Source: Devosia sp. Leaf420 (GTDB lineage: Bacteria; Pseudomonadota; Alphaproteobacteria; Rhizobiales; Devosiaceae). From it: a stretch of DNA of 64,000 nucleotides. The stretch is taken from positions 248,001 to 312,000 of the forward strand of contig NZ_LMQU01000013.1 of the NCBI RefSeq assembly GCF_001425445.1, written 5' to 3'. The position numbers were made by a program, and so were the translations under genes. This document shows positions 47,060 to 56,665 of this stretch, in pieces. The notes beneath the pieces are model-generated. The model was not told the origin of the DNA. It searched no databases and was given only the letters and a program-made list of their open reading frames with translations. Positions within the stretch are counted from its first letter, which is position 1, and each line of letters opens with the position of its first letter.

Positions 47060-47944
47060 ATGAGCTTTTCATTCAAGCAGCGCAAGGACACCCCGGCACA
47101 GGTACGGCAGATCGCGGCGGATCAGATCACGTCGGCGCTTGAATTGGCCGAAGCCTACAAGGACTTCGACAAGACTGTTCATGGCCTTCGTCGTCGCTGC
47201 AAGAAGATCCGCGGTCTGATACGCCTCGTCCGACCTAATTTCAAAGAATTCGAGGCCGAAAACGCGGCATTCCGGGATGCCGCAAGCGCGCTTTCAGTGT
47301 CCCGCGATGCGGCAGTCATGGTCGAAACCTTCGACGCCGCCATGCAAAAGCCATGGGCGGCCGACTGTCCCGAAGAGCGGAAGCAAAATCTTTGCGCGCT
47401 GCTGACGTCCCATTTGGACAATGTGAAAGCCGAGCAAAACCAGTCGCAGCTTTTATGGGACTTTGCGCTAGCCATGCAGAACGCGCTTGGCCGCGTGCCC
47501 GATTGGTCACTCAGCGGTGACGGTTTCCAGCTGTTCAGAGCGGGCCTGAGCGATACCTACAGCGAAATGCAGATGCGGATGAAAAAGGCCGCGAAGTCCC
47601 ATGATCCCGTCGATTTTCATGAATGGCGCAAGCAGTCGAAAGGTCATTGGTTTCACATTGGCCTCTTGAGCAAATCCGCGCCGCATATCCTTTCTGCACG
47701 CGAGGCGCATCTCGACACGCTCGGCGATCTGCTCGGTGACCATCACAACATCGCGGTTCTCGCTGATTTTCTATCGCAAAAGGCCGGCCCACTCGATGTC
47801 AGTTTGCGCGAGGGCCTTGCGGGCCAACAACAAGCCTTGGCCGAAAAAGCGATCCCGCTTGGGCGAGAGCTCTGCGTTGAAAACCGTGCTGCGCTAACCG
47901 CCCGGCTCGGAAAATTCTGGAAACTCTTGCCCAAGGACATCTGA
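47060..47944 (+). CDS. CHAD-domain protein
   Basis: 294 residues, all-helical, with the conserved histidines of CHAD (FDKTVHGLRRRCKKIRGLIR near the N-terminus; DPVDFHEWRKQSKGHWFHIG and LGDLLGDHHNIAVLADFL in the second half). Many basic residues around them fit polyphosphate binding. GGAG lies eight bases upstream of the ATG. It is followed after one base by a CYTH-domain gene. Shown elsewhere to localise with polyphosphate granules. Confidence 0.88.
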   Translation: MSFSFKQRKDTPAQVRQIAADQITSALELAEAYKDFDKTVHGLRRRCKKIRGLIRLVRPNFKEFEAENAAFRDAASALSVSRDAAVMVETFDAAMQKPWAADCPEERKQNLCALLTSHLDNVKAEQNQSQLLWDFALAMQNALGRVPDWSLSGDGFQLFRAGLSDTYSEMQMRMKKAAKSHDPVDFHEWRKQSKGHWFHIGLLSKSAPHILSAREAHLDTLGDLLGDHHNIAVLADFLSQKAGPLDVSLREGLAGQQQALAEKAIPLGRELCVENRAALTARLGKFWKLLPKDI

Positions 47945-47945
47945 A

Positions 47946-48413
47946 TTGGCCGAGGAAATTGAACGCAAATTCCTGCTCAAGAGCGACGCGTGGAAGAGCG
48001 CGGTGACAAGTGCAGCACGCCTGCAGCAGGGCTATCTTTCGACCAGCGCCAAGGCCACGGTTCGCATACGTATCTTCGATGATACTCGCGCCGTACTGAC
48101 CCTTAAGGGTAAAGCAATCGGCCTTACCCGCCCAGAATTCGAATATGAGGTGCCGCTCGCTGACGCGCGGGAAATGATGGCTCTTTCTTCTCCCAATATC
48201 GTCGAGAAGCGCCGCCACAAAGCACCGTTCGGCAATCATGTCTGGGAGATCGACGTCTTCGAAGGGCTGCATGAGGGACTTGTTCTGGCCGAAGTTGAAA
48301 TGACGTCCGAACACGACGAGGTCGCCATTCCCGATTGGATCGGGCGAGAGGTCACCGACGACGATCGCTATGCCAATGCCAGCCTCTCGCGCACGCCTGG
48401 TGTGCCGCAATAA
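47946..48413 (+). CDS. CYTH-domain triphosphatase-like protein
   Basis: 155 residues. It begins with the family signature EIERKFLL, then basic and acidic tunnel residues: VRIRIFDDTRAVLTLKGKAI, RPEFEYEVPLADAREM, EKRRHKAPFGNHVWEIDVFE and LVLAEVEMTSEHDE. CYTH proteins hydrolyse inorganic triphosphate or act as class IV adenylate cyclases. The start is TTG 47946, one base after the CHAD stop. The pair is likely a triphosphate/polyphosphate module. Confidence 0.9.
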   Translation: MAEEIERKFLLKSDAWKSAVTSAARLQQGYLSTSAKATVRIRIFDDTRAVLTLKGKAIGLTRPEFEYEVPLADAREMMALSSPNIVEKRRHKAPFGNHVWEIDVFEGLHEGLVLAEVEMTSEHDEVAIPDWIGREVTDDDRYANASLSRTPGVPQ

Positions 48414-48513
48414 GTTCGTGTCGCGATTGAACAATCCGTTCACCGGACTTCGTCGCAAACGCTGTTGCACCAGCGGCCAAAGCGCATATCTCCAAGGGAT
48501 AAAGGAGATTGTT

Positions 48514-49269
48514 ATGGCACAGGATTTTTCAGGCAAGGTCGCATTCGTCACGGGTGGCGCTTCCGGCATCGGTGAAGCGGTCGTCAAGCAGTTGGCGGCG
48601 CGTGGTGCCAAGGTTGTTGTTGCCGATCTCAAGCTCGATGCCGCCCAGGCTGCCGTGGACGCCGTCAAGGCTGCCGGTGGCGAAGCCGCAGCCGTCGCGG
48701 TTGACGTCAGCAAGATTGACCAGGTCGAAAAGGCCGTCCAGTTCACTATCGATACCTATGGCAAGCTCGACGTTGCCGTGAACAATGCCGGCATTGGTGG
48801 CAAGGCAGCCAAGGCCGGCGATTACACCTTTGACGATTGGCACAAGGTCATCGACGTCAACCTCAACTCCGTCTTTTATTCGATGAAGTACGAGATCGCT
48901 GCCATGCTCAAGAACGGCGGTGGCGCCATCGTCAACATGGCCTCGATCCTCGGCACCAATGGCTTTGCCAGCGCTCCGGCCTATGTTTCGGCCAAGCACG
49001 GCGTCGTCGGTCTCACCAAGGCGGCCGCCATCGACTATGCCAAGGATGGCATCCGCGTGACCGCCGTCGGTCCGGGCTTTATCGAAACCCCGCTCCTCGG
49101 CTCTGCAACCCCGTCGGAAACGTTAAATGGCCTTCGTGCGCTGCATCCGGTCGGGCGTCTCGGTCAGTCCGGTGAGGTCGCGGCGCTGACGCTGTTCCTC
49201 CTGTCCGATGAGGCATCCTTCATCACCGGTTCCTATCATCTGGTCGATGGCGGTTACGCCGCGCAGTAA
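48514..49269 (+). CDS. SDR-family oxidoreductase
   Basis: 251 residues, classical short-chain dehydrogenase: FVTGGASGIGEAVVKQLAAR (NAD(P) loop), VNNAGIGG, catalytic Ser in VNMASILGTNGF and Tyr-Lys in APAYVSAKHGVVGLTKAAAI. AAAGGAGA precedes ATG 48514. Substrate unknown; candidates are 3-oxoacyl or sugar alcohol substrates. Confidence 0.92.
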   Translation: MAQDFSGKVAFVTGGASGIGEAVVKQLAARGAKVVVADLKLDAAQAAVDAVKAAGGEAAAVAVDVSKIDQVEKAVQFTIDTYGKLDVAVNNAGIGGKAAKAGDYTFDDWHKVIDVNLNSVFYSMKYEIAAMLKNGGGAIVNMASILGTNGFASAPAYVSAKHGVVGLTKAAAIDYAKDGIRVTAVGPGFIETPLLGSATPSETLNGLRALHPVGRLGQSGEVAALTLFLLSDEASFITGSYHLVDGGYAAQ

Positions 49270-49337
49270 TCCGCACTTGCAGGGCAGGGTGGGGAACACT
49301 ACCAAGGGCGAAACTTTCCCTCCTGTGACCCCCACCC

Positions 49338-50243
49338 ATGCCCAAGCAGAATATCGCGGCCGCCCTTTGGCTTTCGACGGGCGGCCTTGCCGTCATGTCG
49401 GGCATGTCGACCGCTGTGCACGCCGTTGCCGCGGATGGCGTACCGACAGGCCAGATTATCTTCTGGCGTAGCTTCGTCGCCCTTTTGCCGACGCTGATCT
49501 ATCTCACCGTCCGGCGTGAACTCGGCCAATCCATCCGCACCCGGTATCCGCACAAGCATCTGGTCCGCGGCCTCCTTGGCTGCGCGGTCATGTTCTTTTC
49601 CTTCGTTTCGCTGCGCTACCTGTCGGTGGGCCTTGCCACGGCGCTGACCTATCTCGCGCCGATTCTCTCGATCGCTGCCGCCATGATCTTTCTGCGTGAG
49701 CGGCCTGGGGCCACGATCTTCTTCGGCGTCGTGCTCGGCTTCGCCGGCATCGTGCTGATGCTGTATCCGTCCCTCGTCGGTAGCGATCTGCGCGAAGGAA
49801 CCTTGATCGGCGTGGGTGCAGGCGTCGCCATGGCCGCCACCAACGCGCTGTCACGTGTCCAGGTCAAGGATCTCACGCGCACCGAGCCGCCTGCCAGCAT
49901 CGCACTCTCGTTTGCGCTGATCTGCTCGGCTGCCGGACTTGCATCCGCGCTTCTCGGGTGGGCCGACCTGACCCAAGCCCAATTTTGGCTACTTGTCAGC
50001 GCTGGTCTTCTTGGCGGCCTCGGGCACGTACTGCTGATGGAATCGGTCGCCCGCGCTCCGGTTTCCGTCCTCGCGCCCTATGAATATACCGGCATCATCT
50101 GGGCCTTTGGCTTCGACCTGATCCTACTCGCAATCGTTCCGCCACTAATCGCGCTTCTCGGCGCGCTTCTGGTCGTCGGCGCTGCGGCGCTGGTTGCCTA
50201 TGGGCAGGGCCGTTTCACCCGAAAAGCTACTGCCAGCGCTTGA
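49338..50243 (+). CDS. DMT-family (EamA) transporter
   Basis: 301 residues, ten hydrophobic helices in two EamA halves (FVSLRYLSVGLATALTYLAP and VSVLAPYEYTGIIWAFGFDL). It is a different paralogue from the one at 2455. Its 3' end overlaps the convergent gluconokinase by 17 bp. Inner-membrane exporter of unknown substrate. Confidence 0.85.
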   Translation: MPKQNIAAALWLSTGGLAVMSGMSTAVHAVAADGVPTGQIIFWRSFVALLPTLIYLTVRRELGQSIRTRYPHKHLVRGLLGCAVMFFSFVSLRYLSVGLATALTYLAPILSIAAAMIFLRERPGATIFFGVVLGFAGIVLMLYPSLVGSDLREGTLIGVGAGVAMAATNALSRVQVKDLTRTEPPASIALSFALICSAAGLASALLGWADLTQAQFWLLVSAGLLGGLGHVLLMESVARAPVSVLAPYEYTGIIWAFGFDLILLAIVPPLIALLGALLVVGAAALVAYGQGRFTRKATASA

Positions 50244-50761
50244 AGCTCTTGAGGTGATCGAGTTGGCCGGTCACCGTTGTCACGATCCGGTTTACCGGAT
50301 CAGTCACCGGCACCACGATGACGTTTTCAGTCTCCGGGTCCGGCACTTCGAGCGTCGCGAACTGGCTGTCGAGGAGGCTCGTCGGCATATATTCGTGGTT
50401 GCGCTTGGCCATCCGTTCGCCAATCACCTCGCGGCTGCCATCGAGATAAACGAAACACACCGGCTCTCCGGCTTTCTCGGTAATGAAATCACGATAGGCC
50501 TTTCTCAGGGCCGAGCATGCTCCAACAGCAATGCCCTTTTTCTTGTCCGCGGCATCTTTCAATGCTGCCGCCAAGGCTTCGAGCCAAGGCCAGCGATCAT
50601 CATCCGTGAGCGGAATGCCGGCGCGCATTTTTTCGACATTTGCTTCGGGATGATATTTGTCGCCATCGAGAAATGGCGCGTGCAGCGCCCGCCCCAGCGC
50701 CGCGCCGACGGTAGACTTGCCCGAGGAGCTGACGCCCATGACGATAATGATGCGGGCGGGT

Positions 50762-50787
<26 letters not shown>
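50227..50787 (-). CDS. gluconokinase
   Basis: 186 residues. The Walker A motif is MGVSSSGKSTVGAALGRAL and the gluconate-binding segment is APFLDGDKYHPEANVEKMRA. VGACSALRKAYRDFI and LDGSREVIGERMAKRNHEYM complete the family pattern. It phosphorylates gluconate to 6-phosphogluconate, the substrate of gnd, which lies 1 kb away. The start overlaps the SDR gene by 26 bp; ATG 50787 is chosen over longer possibilities. Confidence 0.88.
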
Positions 50788-51532
<745 letters not shown>

Positions 51533-51752
51533 CTTGAAATCCTTCTGTCTCGACGCTTCTACCCATCCAAAGCGCTATGAGGCAAGACGCGCATAGGGGC
51601 TTCCATACAAGCATGGCGAATTGGTCGAATATTGCCGCCATCGCCCTTTCCAGCGAACCCACTTTGTGGTCATTGTCGCCCCCGCATGCTATGCACCACG
51701 CGCATGGCGCACGACATTTTGACGGCGACGAAGACTTCGGAAGGACAGCTTC

Positions 51753-53171
51753 ATGGCGAATGCAGATATCGGCCTGATCGGCTTGGCGGTGATGGGTTCC
51801 AACCTCGCGCTCAACATCGCGGAAAAAGGCTATTCCATCGCCGTCCATAATCGGTCTCCCGGCCGCATCGACGAGTTCGTCGAAGAAGCGAAGAAGGAAG
51901 GTCTCGATGGTAAGGTCACGGCCAAGTATGACCTCGCCGAGTTCGTCCAGGCCGTAAAGGCCCCGCGCTCCATCATCATCATGGTGAAGGCCGGCAAGCC
52001 GGTCGATGAAATGATCGAACAGCTCCTGCCGCACCTCGAAAAGGGCGATGCCATCATCGAATGCGGCAATTCGCTCTTCACCGACACCCAGCGCCGTTTC
52101 GACTACCTCGGCCCCAAGGGCATCGGCTATCTCGGCGTCGGTGTTTCCGGCGGTGAAGAAGGCGCCCGCCACGGCCCCTCGATCATGGTCGGTGGCTCCA
52201 AGGAACAGTGGCACAATGCCGAGCCAGTGCTCACCGCGATTGCTGCCAAGTTCGATGGCGAAAGCTGCTGCGCCTATCTCGGTGAAGGTGGCGCTGGCCA
52301 TTTCGTCAAGACCATCCACAACGGCATCGAATATGGCGACATGCAGATGATCGCCGAAGTCTATGGCGTCATGCGTGATGGTTTGGGCATGGATGCAAAG
52401 GCTTGCGCCGATGTCTTCAAGGAATGGAACAAGGGTCCGCTCAATTCCTACCTGATCGAAATCACCGGCCACGTGCTCGACGCTGTCGACCCCGACACAA
52501 GCAAGCCGCTGGTTGATCTGATCCTCGATAAGGCTGGCCAGAAGGGCACTGGCGTTTGGTCTGCCATCGCCGCGCAGCAGATGGGCGTTCCCGCTACCGC
52601 CATCGAAGGCGCTGTCGCTGCCCGCTCGATCTCGTCGCGCAAGGCTGAACGCGTCGCCGCCGAAGGCATCTATGGCAAGCCTAACCGTGCCAAGACCGAC
52701 GTCACCCTCGCCGATCTCGAAAAGGCGCTCCTCGCCGGTAAGATCGTGTCTTATGCCCAGGGCTTTGCCGTGATTGCCAAGGCTTCGGAAGAAAATGGCT
52801 GGGCCCTGCCGCTCGCCACGATCGCCAAGATCTGGCGCGCCGGCTGCATCATCCGCTCGCGCTTCCTCGATCAGATGTCCTCGGCCTATGCCAAGGGTGA
52901 AGCAACCAATCTGCTCGTCGTGCCCGACTTCGTCGAGATCATGAAGGACGCCCACCCGAGCCTGCGCAAGGTCGTTGCCGCTGCCGCCATCGGCGAATTC
53001 CCGATGATCTGTCTCTCGGCTGCGCTCAGCTACTTTGACAGCTATCGTCAGGCCAAGGGTACCGCCAACCTGATCCAGGGCCAGCGCGACTTCTTCGGCG
53101 CCCACGGCTTCGAAATCGAAGGCCGCGGCTCCGATCTCCACGGCACCTGGCCGTCGACGCTCGGCAAGTAA
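51753..53171 (+). CDS. gnd: 6-phosphogluconate dehydrogenase (decarboxylating)
   Basis: 472 residues; NADP-dependent oxidation of 6-phosphogluconate to ribulose 5-phosphate. Seen: IGLAVMGSNLALNIAEKGYS, the GVGVSGGEEGARHGPSIMVG stretch and GAGHFVKTIHNGIEYGDMQM with the catalytic Lys. GGAAGGAC precedes the ATG. It is divergent from the gluconate SDR-kinase pair, completing a gluconate-to-pentose route with rpe elsewhere in the window. Confidence 0.97.
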   Translation: MANADIGLIGLAVMGSNLALNIAEKGYSIAVHNRSPGRIDEFVEEAKKEGLDGKVTAKYDLAEFVQAVKAPRSIIIMVKAGKPVDEMIEQLLPHLEKGDAIIECGNSLFTDTQRRFDYLGPKGIGYLGVGVSGGEEGARHGPSIMVGGSKEQWHNAEPVLTAIAAKFDGESCCAYLGEGGAGHFVKTIHNGIEYGDMQMIAEVYGVMRDGLGMDAKACADVFKEWNKGPLNSYLIEITGHVLDAVDPDTSKPLVDLILDKAGQKGTGVWSAIAAQQMGVPATAIEGAVAARSISSRKAERVAAEGIYGKPNRAKTDVTLADLEKALLAGKIVSYAQGFAVIAKASEENGWALPLATIAKIWRAGCIIRSRFLDQMSSAYAKGEATNLLVVPDFVEIMKDAHPSLRKVVAAAAIGEFPMICLSAALSYFDSYRQAKGTANLIQGQRDFFGAHGFEIEGRGSDLHGTWPSTLGK

Positions 53172-53195
53172 GCGCCGCAATTTTCTCGACGTCAT

Positions 53196-53218
53196 GAGCC
53201 GGGGCTAGTCTCCGGCTC
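53196..53218 (+). terminator. hairpin after gnd (weak)
   Basis: GAGCCGG / CCGGCTC stem with a nine-base loop, 24 bp downstream of the gnd stop. No T-run, so termination is uncertain. Confidence 0.35.
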
Positions 53219-53238
53219 AACCATTTCAGAAGCTAGTC

Positions 53239-54567
53239 ATGACCGAGCGCTCTTTCCGCCGAGCACTTCATCTCCGTGTGAACCGCATTTGGTTGCCGCG
53301 TTTGCGGCGCCGAGCACTGTTTGTGGTCGGCGGAATTGTCGTCGGCGTTGCCGCCCTCGCGCTCGCTTATGGCGCTGACTTTGCCATGGCGCTTTTTGTG
53401 TCCGCGCAGAGGCAATGGCCCTATATGCCCTTGCTGGTGACGCCATTGGGGTTCGGTTTTCTCGCTTGGGTCACGGGTCGCTATTTTGACGGCGCGCAGG
53501 GTAGTGGCATTCCGCAGGTCATTGCGGCGCGGCAGCTGAAGGATCAGCAGAGCAAAACAAAATTGGTGTCACCGAAGCTGGCGGCAGCAAAGATGTTGCT
53601 TCTCTCCGGTGGGCTGCTCGTCGGTGCATCTGCGGGGCGTGAGGGACCAACGGTGCAGGTGGGCGCATCGATAATGTTCTGGCTCGGCCGTTTTGCGCCG
53701 CATCGACAGCCAGGTCTTTTGCTTGCTGGCGCTGCAGCGGGCGTTGCAGCTGCCTTCAACGCGCCACTTGCTGGAATTGTGTTCGGCATAGAGGAGATGG
53801 GTCGCTCGTTCGAGTTGCGGACCAGCGGCCTCGTGCTTGGTACGGTGATCGTTGCGGGCTTGGTCCCGCTCGCGATTGTGGGCGACTATACGTATTTTGG
53901 TCGATCGCTCGTGACGCTCGGCCATATCCAGCAGTGGATCTGGGTGCTCCCAGTTGCTGCGATCTGTGGTTTTGCCGGCGGACTATTCAGTCGCGGCCTG
54001 ATCGCGTTTTCTTATGGACTGCCAGGCAGAGTGGGGAAAGTGATTAAGTCGCATCCAGTCCTCTTCGCTGTCCTATGTGGTCTCGGTGTCGCCGTCTGTG
54101 GAGTCGTGACGGGGGGAAGTATATTCGGCACGAGCGCCGAGCAGGCAAAAGCTATTATGGCGGGCGAGGGCGCACCCGCCGGCTTTGCTCCGTTGAAGCT
54201 GCTAGCGACACTGCTGTCGTCAGTTAGCGGCATTCCTGGCGGCATATTCTCTCCATCACTTGCAGTGGGTGCCGGCATCGCCGAGATGGTCAAAACATTG
54301 GTCCCGCTGCCGATTGCGGCACTAACCATCGTGTGCATGGCCGCATATCTAGCCGCGGTCCTCCAAGCGCCGATCACGGCGTTCGTCATTGTCACCGAGA
54401 TGACTGGAAATCACGCGCTCATCTTTCCCGTGATGATCGGTGCACTGGTGGCCACCTTCTGCTCGAAGCTGGTCTGCCGCGAAGGCGTCTATCACGCGCT
54501 CGCTCACCGCATTCTTCTACGGGCGACGCTCGATACAAAACTCAAGTGCCGGGACAATGAGAGCTAG
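53239..54567 (+). CDS. CLC-family Cl-/H+ antiporter
   Basis: 442 residues. The CLC selectivity signatures are GSGIPQ, GREGPTVQVGAS (with gating Glu) and GIPGGIFSPSLAVGAG. The proton glutamate region (GIEEMGRSFE) keeps the EE pair, and a Tyr lies at about residue 426 (GVYHALAHRI), both as in exchangers such as ClcA. There is no CBS domain. Inner membrane, likely acid-stress or halide homeostasis. Functional class is inferred from motifs. Confidence 0.9.
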   Translation: MTERSFRRALHLRVNRIWLPRLRRRALFVVGGIVVGVAALALAYGADFAMALFVSAQRQWPYMPLLVTPLGFGFLAWVTGRYFDGAQGSGIPQVIAARQLKDQQSKTKLVSPKLAAAKMLLLSGGLLVGASAGREGPTVQVGASIMFWLGRFAPHRQPGLLLAGAAAGVAAAFNAPLAGIVFGIEEMGRSFELRTSGLVLGTVIVAGLVPLAIVGDYTYFGRSLVTLGHIQQWIWVLPVAAICGFAGGLFSRGLIAFSYGLPGRVGKVIKSHPVLFAVLCGLGVAVCGVVTGGSIFGTSAEQAKAIMAGEGAPAGFAPLKLLATLLSSVSGIPGGIFSPSLAVGAGIAEMVKTLVPLPIAALTIVCMAAYLAAVLQAPITAFVIVTEMTGNHALIFPVMIGALVATFCSKLVCREGVYHALAHRILLRATLDTKLKCRDNES

Positions 54568-54570
54568 ACG

Positions 54571-56139
54571 CTAAAGGTCTAGTTGCATCTGCGGCTCCGC
54601 CGGCTCGTCGTCAGTCGCTGACAATCCATCCAAGAATGCATTCGCTCGGGCCTGAATACTCGTGCGCTGCGCGGGATCCATACGATCCAAGTTTCGGTAC
54701 GGCATCAGCATCCGCCTGTTCCCCTGCAGCTTTTGACGGTTCTCCATCAGAAAATTCCAGTAGAGCAGGGTGATCGGACAGGCCTTTTCGCCGTCCTTCG
54801 TCGCAGGGCTGTAGACGCAACCGCTGCAGTAGTCCGACATTCGGTTGATATAGGCGCCTGAGGCCGCATAGGGCTTTGACGCCAAAAGCCCGCCATCGGC
54901 AAACATCACCATGCCATGCGTGTTCGGCAGCTCCACCCAATCGAACGCATCGATATAAACCGCGAGATACCAGGCCTCGATCTGCCGCGGCTCGATCCCC
55001 GCCAAGAGCGCAAAATTGCCCGTCACCATCAGGCGCTGGATATGATGGGCATAGGCATGCCGCTGCGTGTCACCGATCGCATTGGCAAGGCAGTTCATCC
55101 GCGTCTTGCCAGACCAGTAAAACCAAGGCAGGTCGCGCTTGGCCTCGAGGTGGTTCGTCCCGGCATAGTCCGGCATCTTCAGCCAATAGATTCCGCGCAC
55201 ATATTCGCGCCAGCCGATGATCTGCCGGATGAATCCCTCGGCTGCATTAAGCGGCACGTCGCCCTCGAGATAAGCCCGTTCCGCCGCTCGGCATACCTCT
55301 AGCGGGTCGAGCAGACCGACATTGAGATAGGGCGAAATCAATCCATGGTTGAGAAACGGTTCGCCTGATTTCATGGCGTCCTGATAGGTGCCAAAGTCGG
55401 GCAGGCAATGCTCGATGAAATGATCCAGCGCCTCCAGAGCGCCATCGCGAGTCACTGCCCATGCAAATGGCTCAAGATCGCCGAAGTTCTTGTCGTATCT
55501 CGTAGCCACCAGATCGAGCACCGCGCGCGTCGTTTCATCGGGTTTGAAACGCAATCGCTCCGGTGGCCGGTAGTCGTCGGGCAAAGACTGTCGGTTCTCT
55601 GCGTCAAAATTCCATTGACCACCGATCGGCCCTCCGCTCTCCATGAGCAGGCCAGTTTCGCGTCGCATCTCGCGATAGAAATATTCCATACGAAAGCTCT
55701 TTCGGCCGTCTGCCCAGGCTGCAAACCGCGCATGGCTGCAGATGAAGCGGTCGTCTTCGCGGACGTCAACGGCTACGCCAAGCCGCTCTTCCCAGCCCGA
55801 CATCATATCTTTGACCCGCCATGCGCCGGGCTCGGTGACGGCCACGCTTTCGACCGCGTGCCGCCGCAGCGCCCGCGCCAATTCGCCTTCAAGGTTCTGG
55901 GTATTTTCCGGATCGGTCAGCGAGACGTAGTCGACGCGAATGCCTTCAGCCCGAAGCTCATCTGCGAAGTGCCGCATCGCCGAATAAATGAAGGCGAGTT
56001 TTTGTTTGTGAAAACCGACGACAGTCGATTCGCTGCCGACTTCCGCCATCAGCACCACGTCGTGCTCGCGATCGATATCGCGAAGCGTCGCGAGATTTCG
56101 CGAGAGTTGGTCGCCGAGGATGAAACGGAGAATAGCCAT
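54571..56139 (-). CDS. FeS cluster photolyase/cryptochrome (PhrB/CryB group)
   Basis: 522 residues, bacterial cryptochrome-photolyase group with [4Fe-4S] cluster: MAILRFILGDQLSRNLATLR, FIRQIIGWREYVRGIYWLKM, and Cys in MNCLANAIGD and YCSGCVYSPATKDGEKACP, matching the four cluster Cys of Agrobacterium PhrB. The Trp/Asp-rich FAD pocket is DAFDWVELPNTHGMVMFADG. Probably repairs (6-4) photoproducts with blue light. The C-terminus extends with a Glu/Pro tail. Confidence 0.9.
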   Translation of the reverse strand: MAILRFILGDQLSRNLATLRDIDREHDVVLMAEVGSESTVVGFHKQKLAFIYSAMRHFADELRAEGIRVDYVSLTDPENTQNLEGELARALRRHAVESVAVTEPGAWRVKDMMSGWEERLGVAVDVREDDRFICSHARFAAWADGRKSFRMEYFYREMRRETGLLMESGGPIGGQWNFDAENRQSLPDDYRPPERLRFKPDETTRAVLDLVATRYDKNFGDLEPFAWAVTRDGALEALDHFIEHCLPDFGTYQDAMKSGEPFLNHGLISPYLNVGLLDPLEVCRAAERAYLEGDVPLNAAEGFIRQIIGWREYVRGIYWLKMPDYAGTNHLEAKRDLPWFYWSGKTRMNCLANAIGDTQRHAYAHHIQRLMVTGNFALLAGIEPRQIEAWYLAVYIDAFDWVELPNTHGMVMFADGGLLASKPYAASGAYINRMSDYCSGCVYSPATKDGEKACPITLLYWNFLMENRQKLQGNRRMLMPYRNLDRMDPAQRTSIQARANAFLDGLSATDDEPAEPQMQLDL

Positions 56140-56170
56140 GGACCATCTACGCTTCAGGCTGCCCCGCGGT

Positions 56171-56665
56171 TCAGAAGGTCTTGAACATCACGTAGCTATC
56201 CACCAGCCCATGCACCGGGTGACGAAATGCCTTGGGCAACGTGCCGACGATGTCGAAACCAAGCCGCTGCCATAGTGCCACGGCGCGCGTGTTGCTCGAC
56301 ACGACATGGTTGAATTGCATGGCAAGAAAGCCCCGTGCTTTCGCGATGTCCTGGGAATGCTCGCACATAGCCTGTGCCAGACCACGCCCTTGAGCTGCCG
56401 ACGAAACCATATAGCCGCAATTGGCGACGTGCTGCCCGCCGCCCCGCTGGTTGGCCATCAAGTAGTATGTCCCGACGACCTGACCATCATCCACCGCTAC
56501 GAAAACCTCGTGCGCCGGCAGGAACCAGTAGTCGAGCATGGCGGCTTCACTCAGGTCGCTGTCGACGGCATAGGTCTCGCCAGCGCGCAAAACCGGCGCG
56601 ATGATCTTCAAAATCGCTTCGCGGTCAGTCTCAGCGGCGGCGCGGATTGATGTCATCGTCGTCAT
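56171..56665 (-). CDS. GNAT acetyltransferase
   Basis: 164 residues; acetyl-CoA loop VSSAAQGRGLAQAMCEHSQD and C-terminal NTRAVALWQRLGFDIVGTLP, the phosphinothricin-acetyltransferase-like pattern. Its 5' end overlaps the 3' end of the upstream MFS gene by about 35 bp; ATG 56665 or 56656 are both possible. Cotranscription with the exporter could suggest a drug-modifying role, but this is speculative. Confidence 0.8.
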   Translation of the reverse strand: MTTMTSIRAAAETDREAILKIIAPVLRAGETYAVDSDLSEAAMLDYWFLPAHEVFVAVDDGQVVGTYYLMANQRGGGQHVANCGYMVSSAAQGRGLAQAMCEHSQDIAKARGFLAMQFNHVVSSNTRAVALWQRLGFDIVGTLPKAFRHPVHGLVDSYVMFKTF

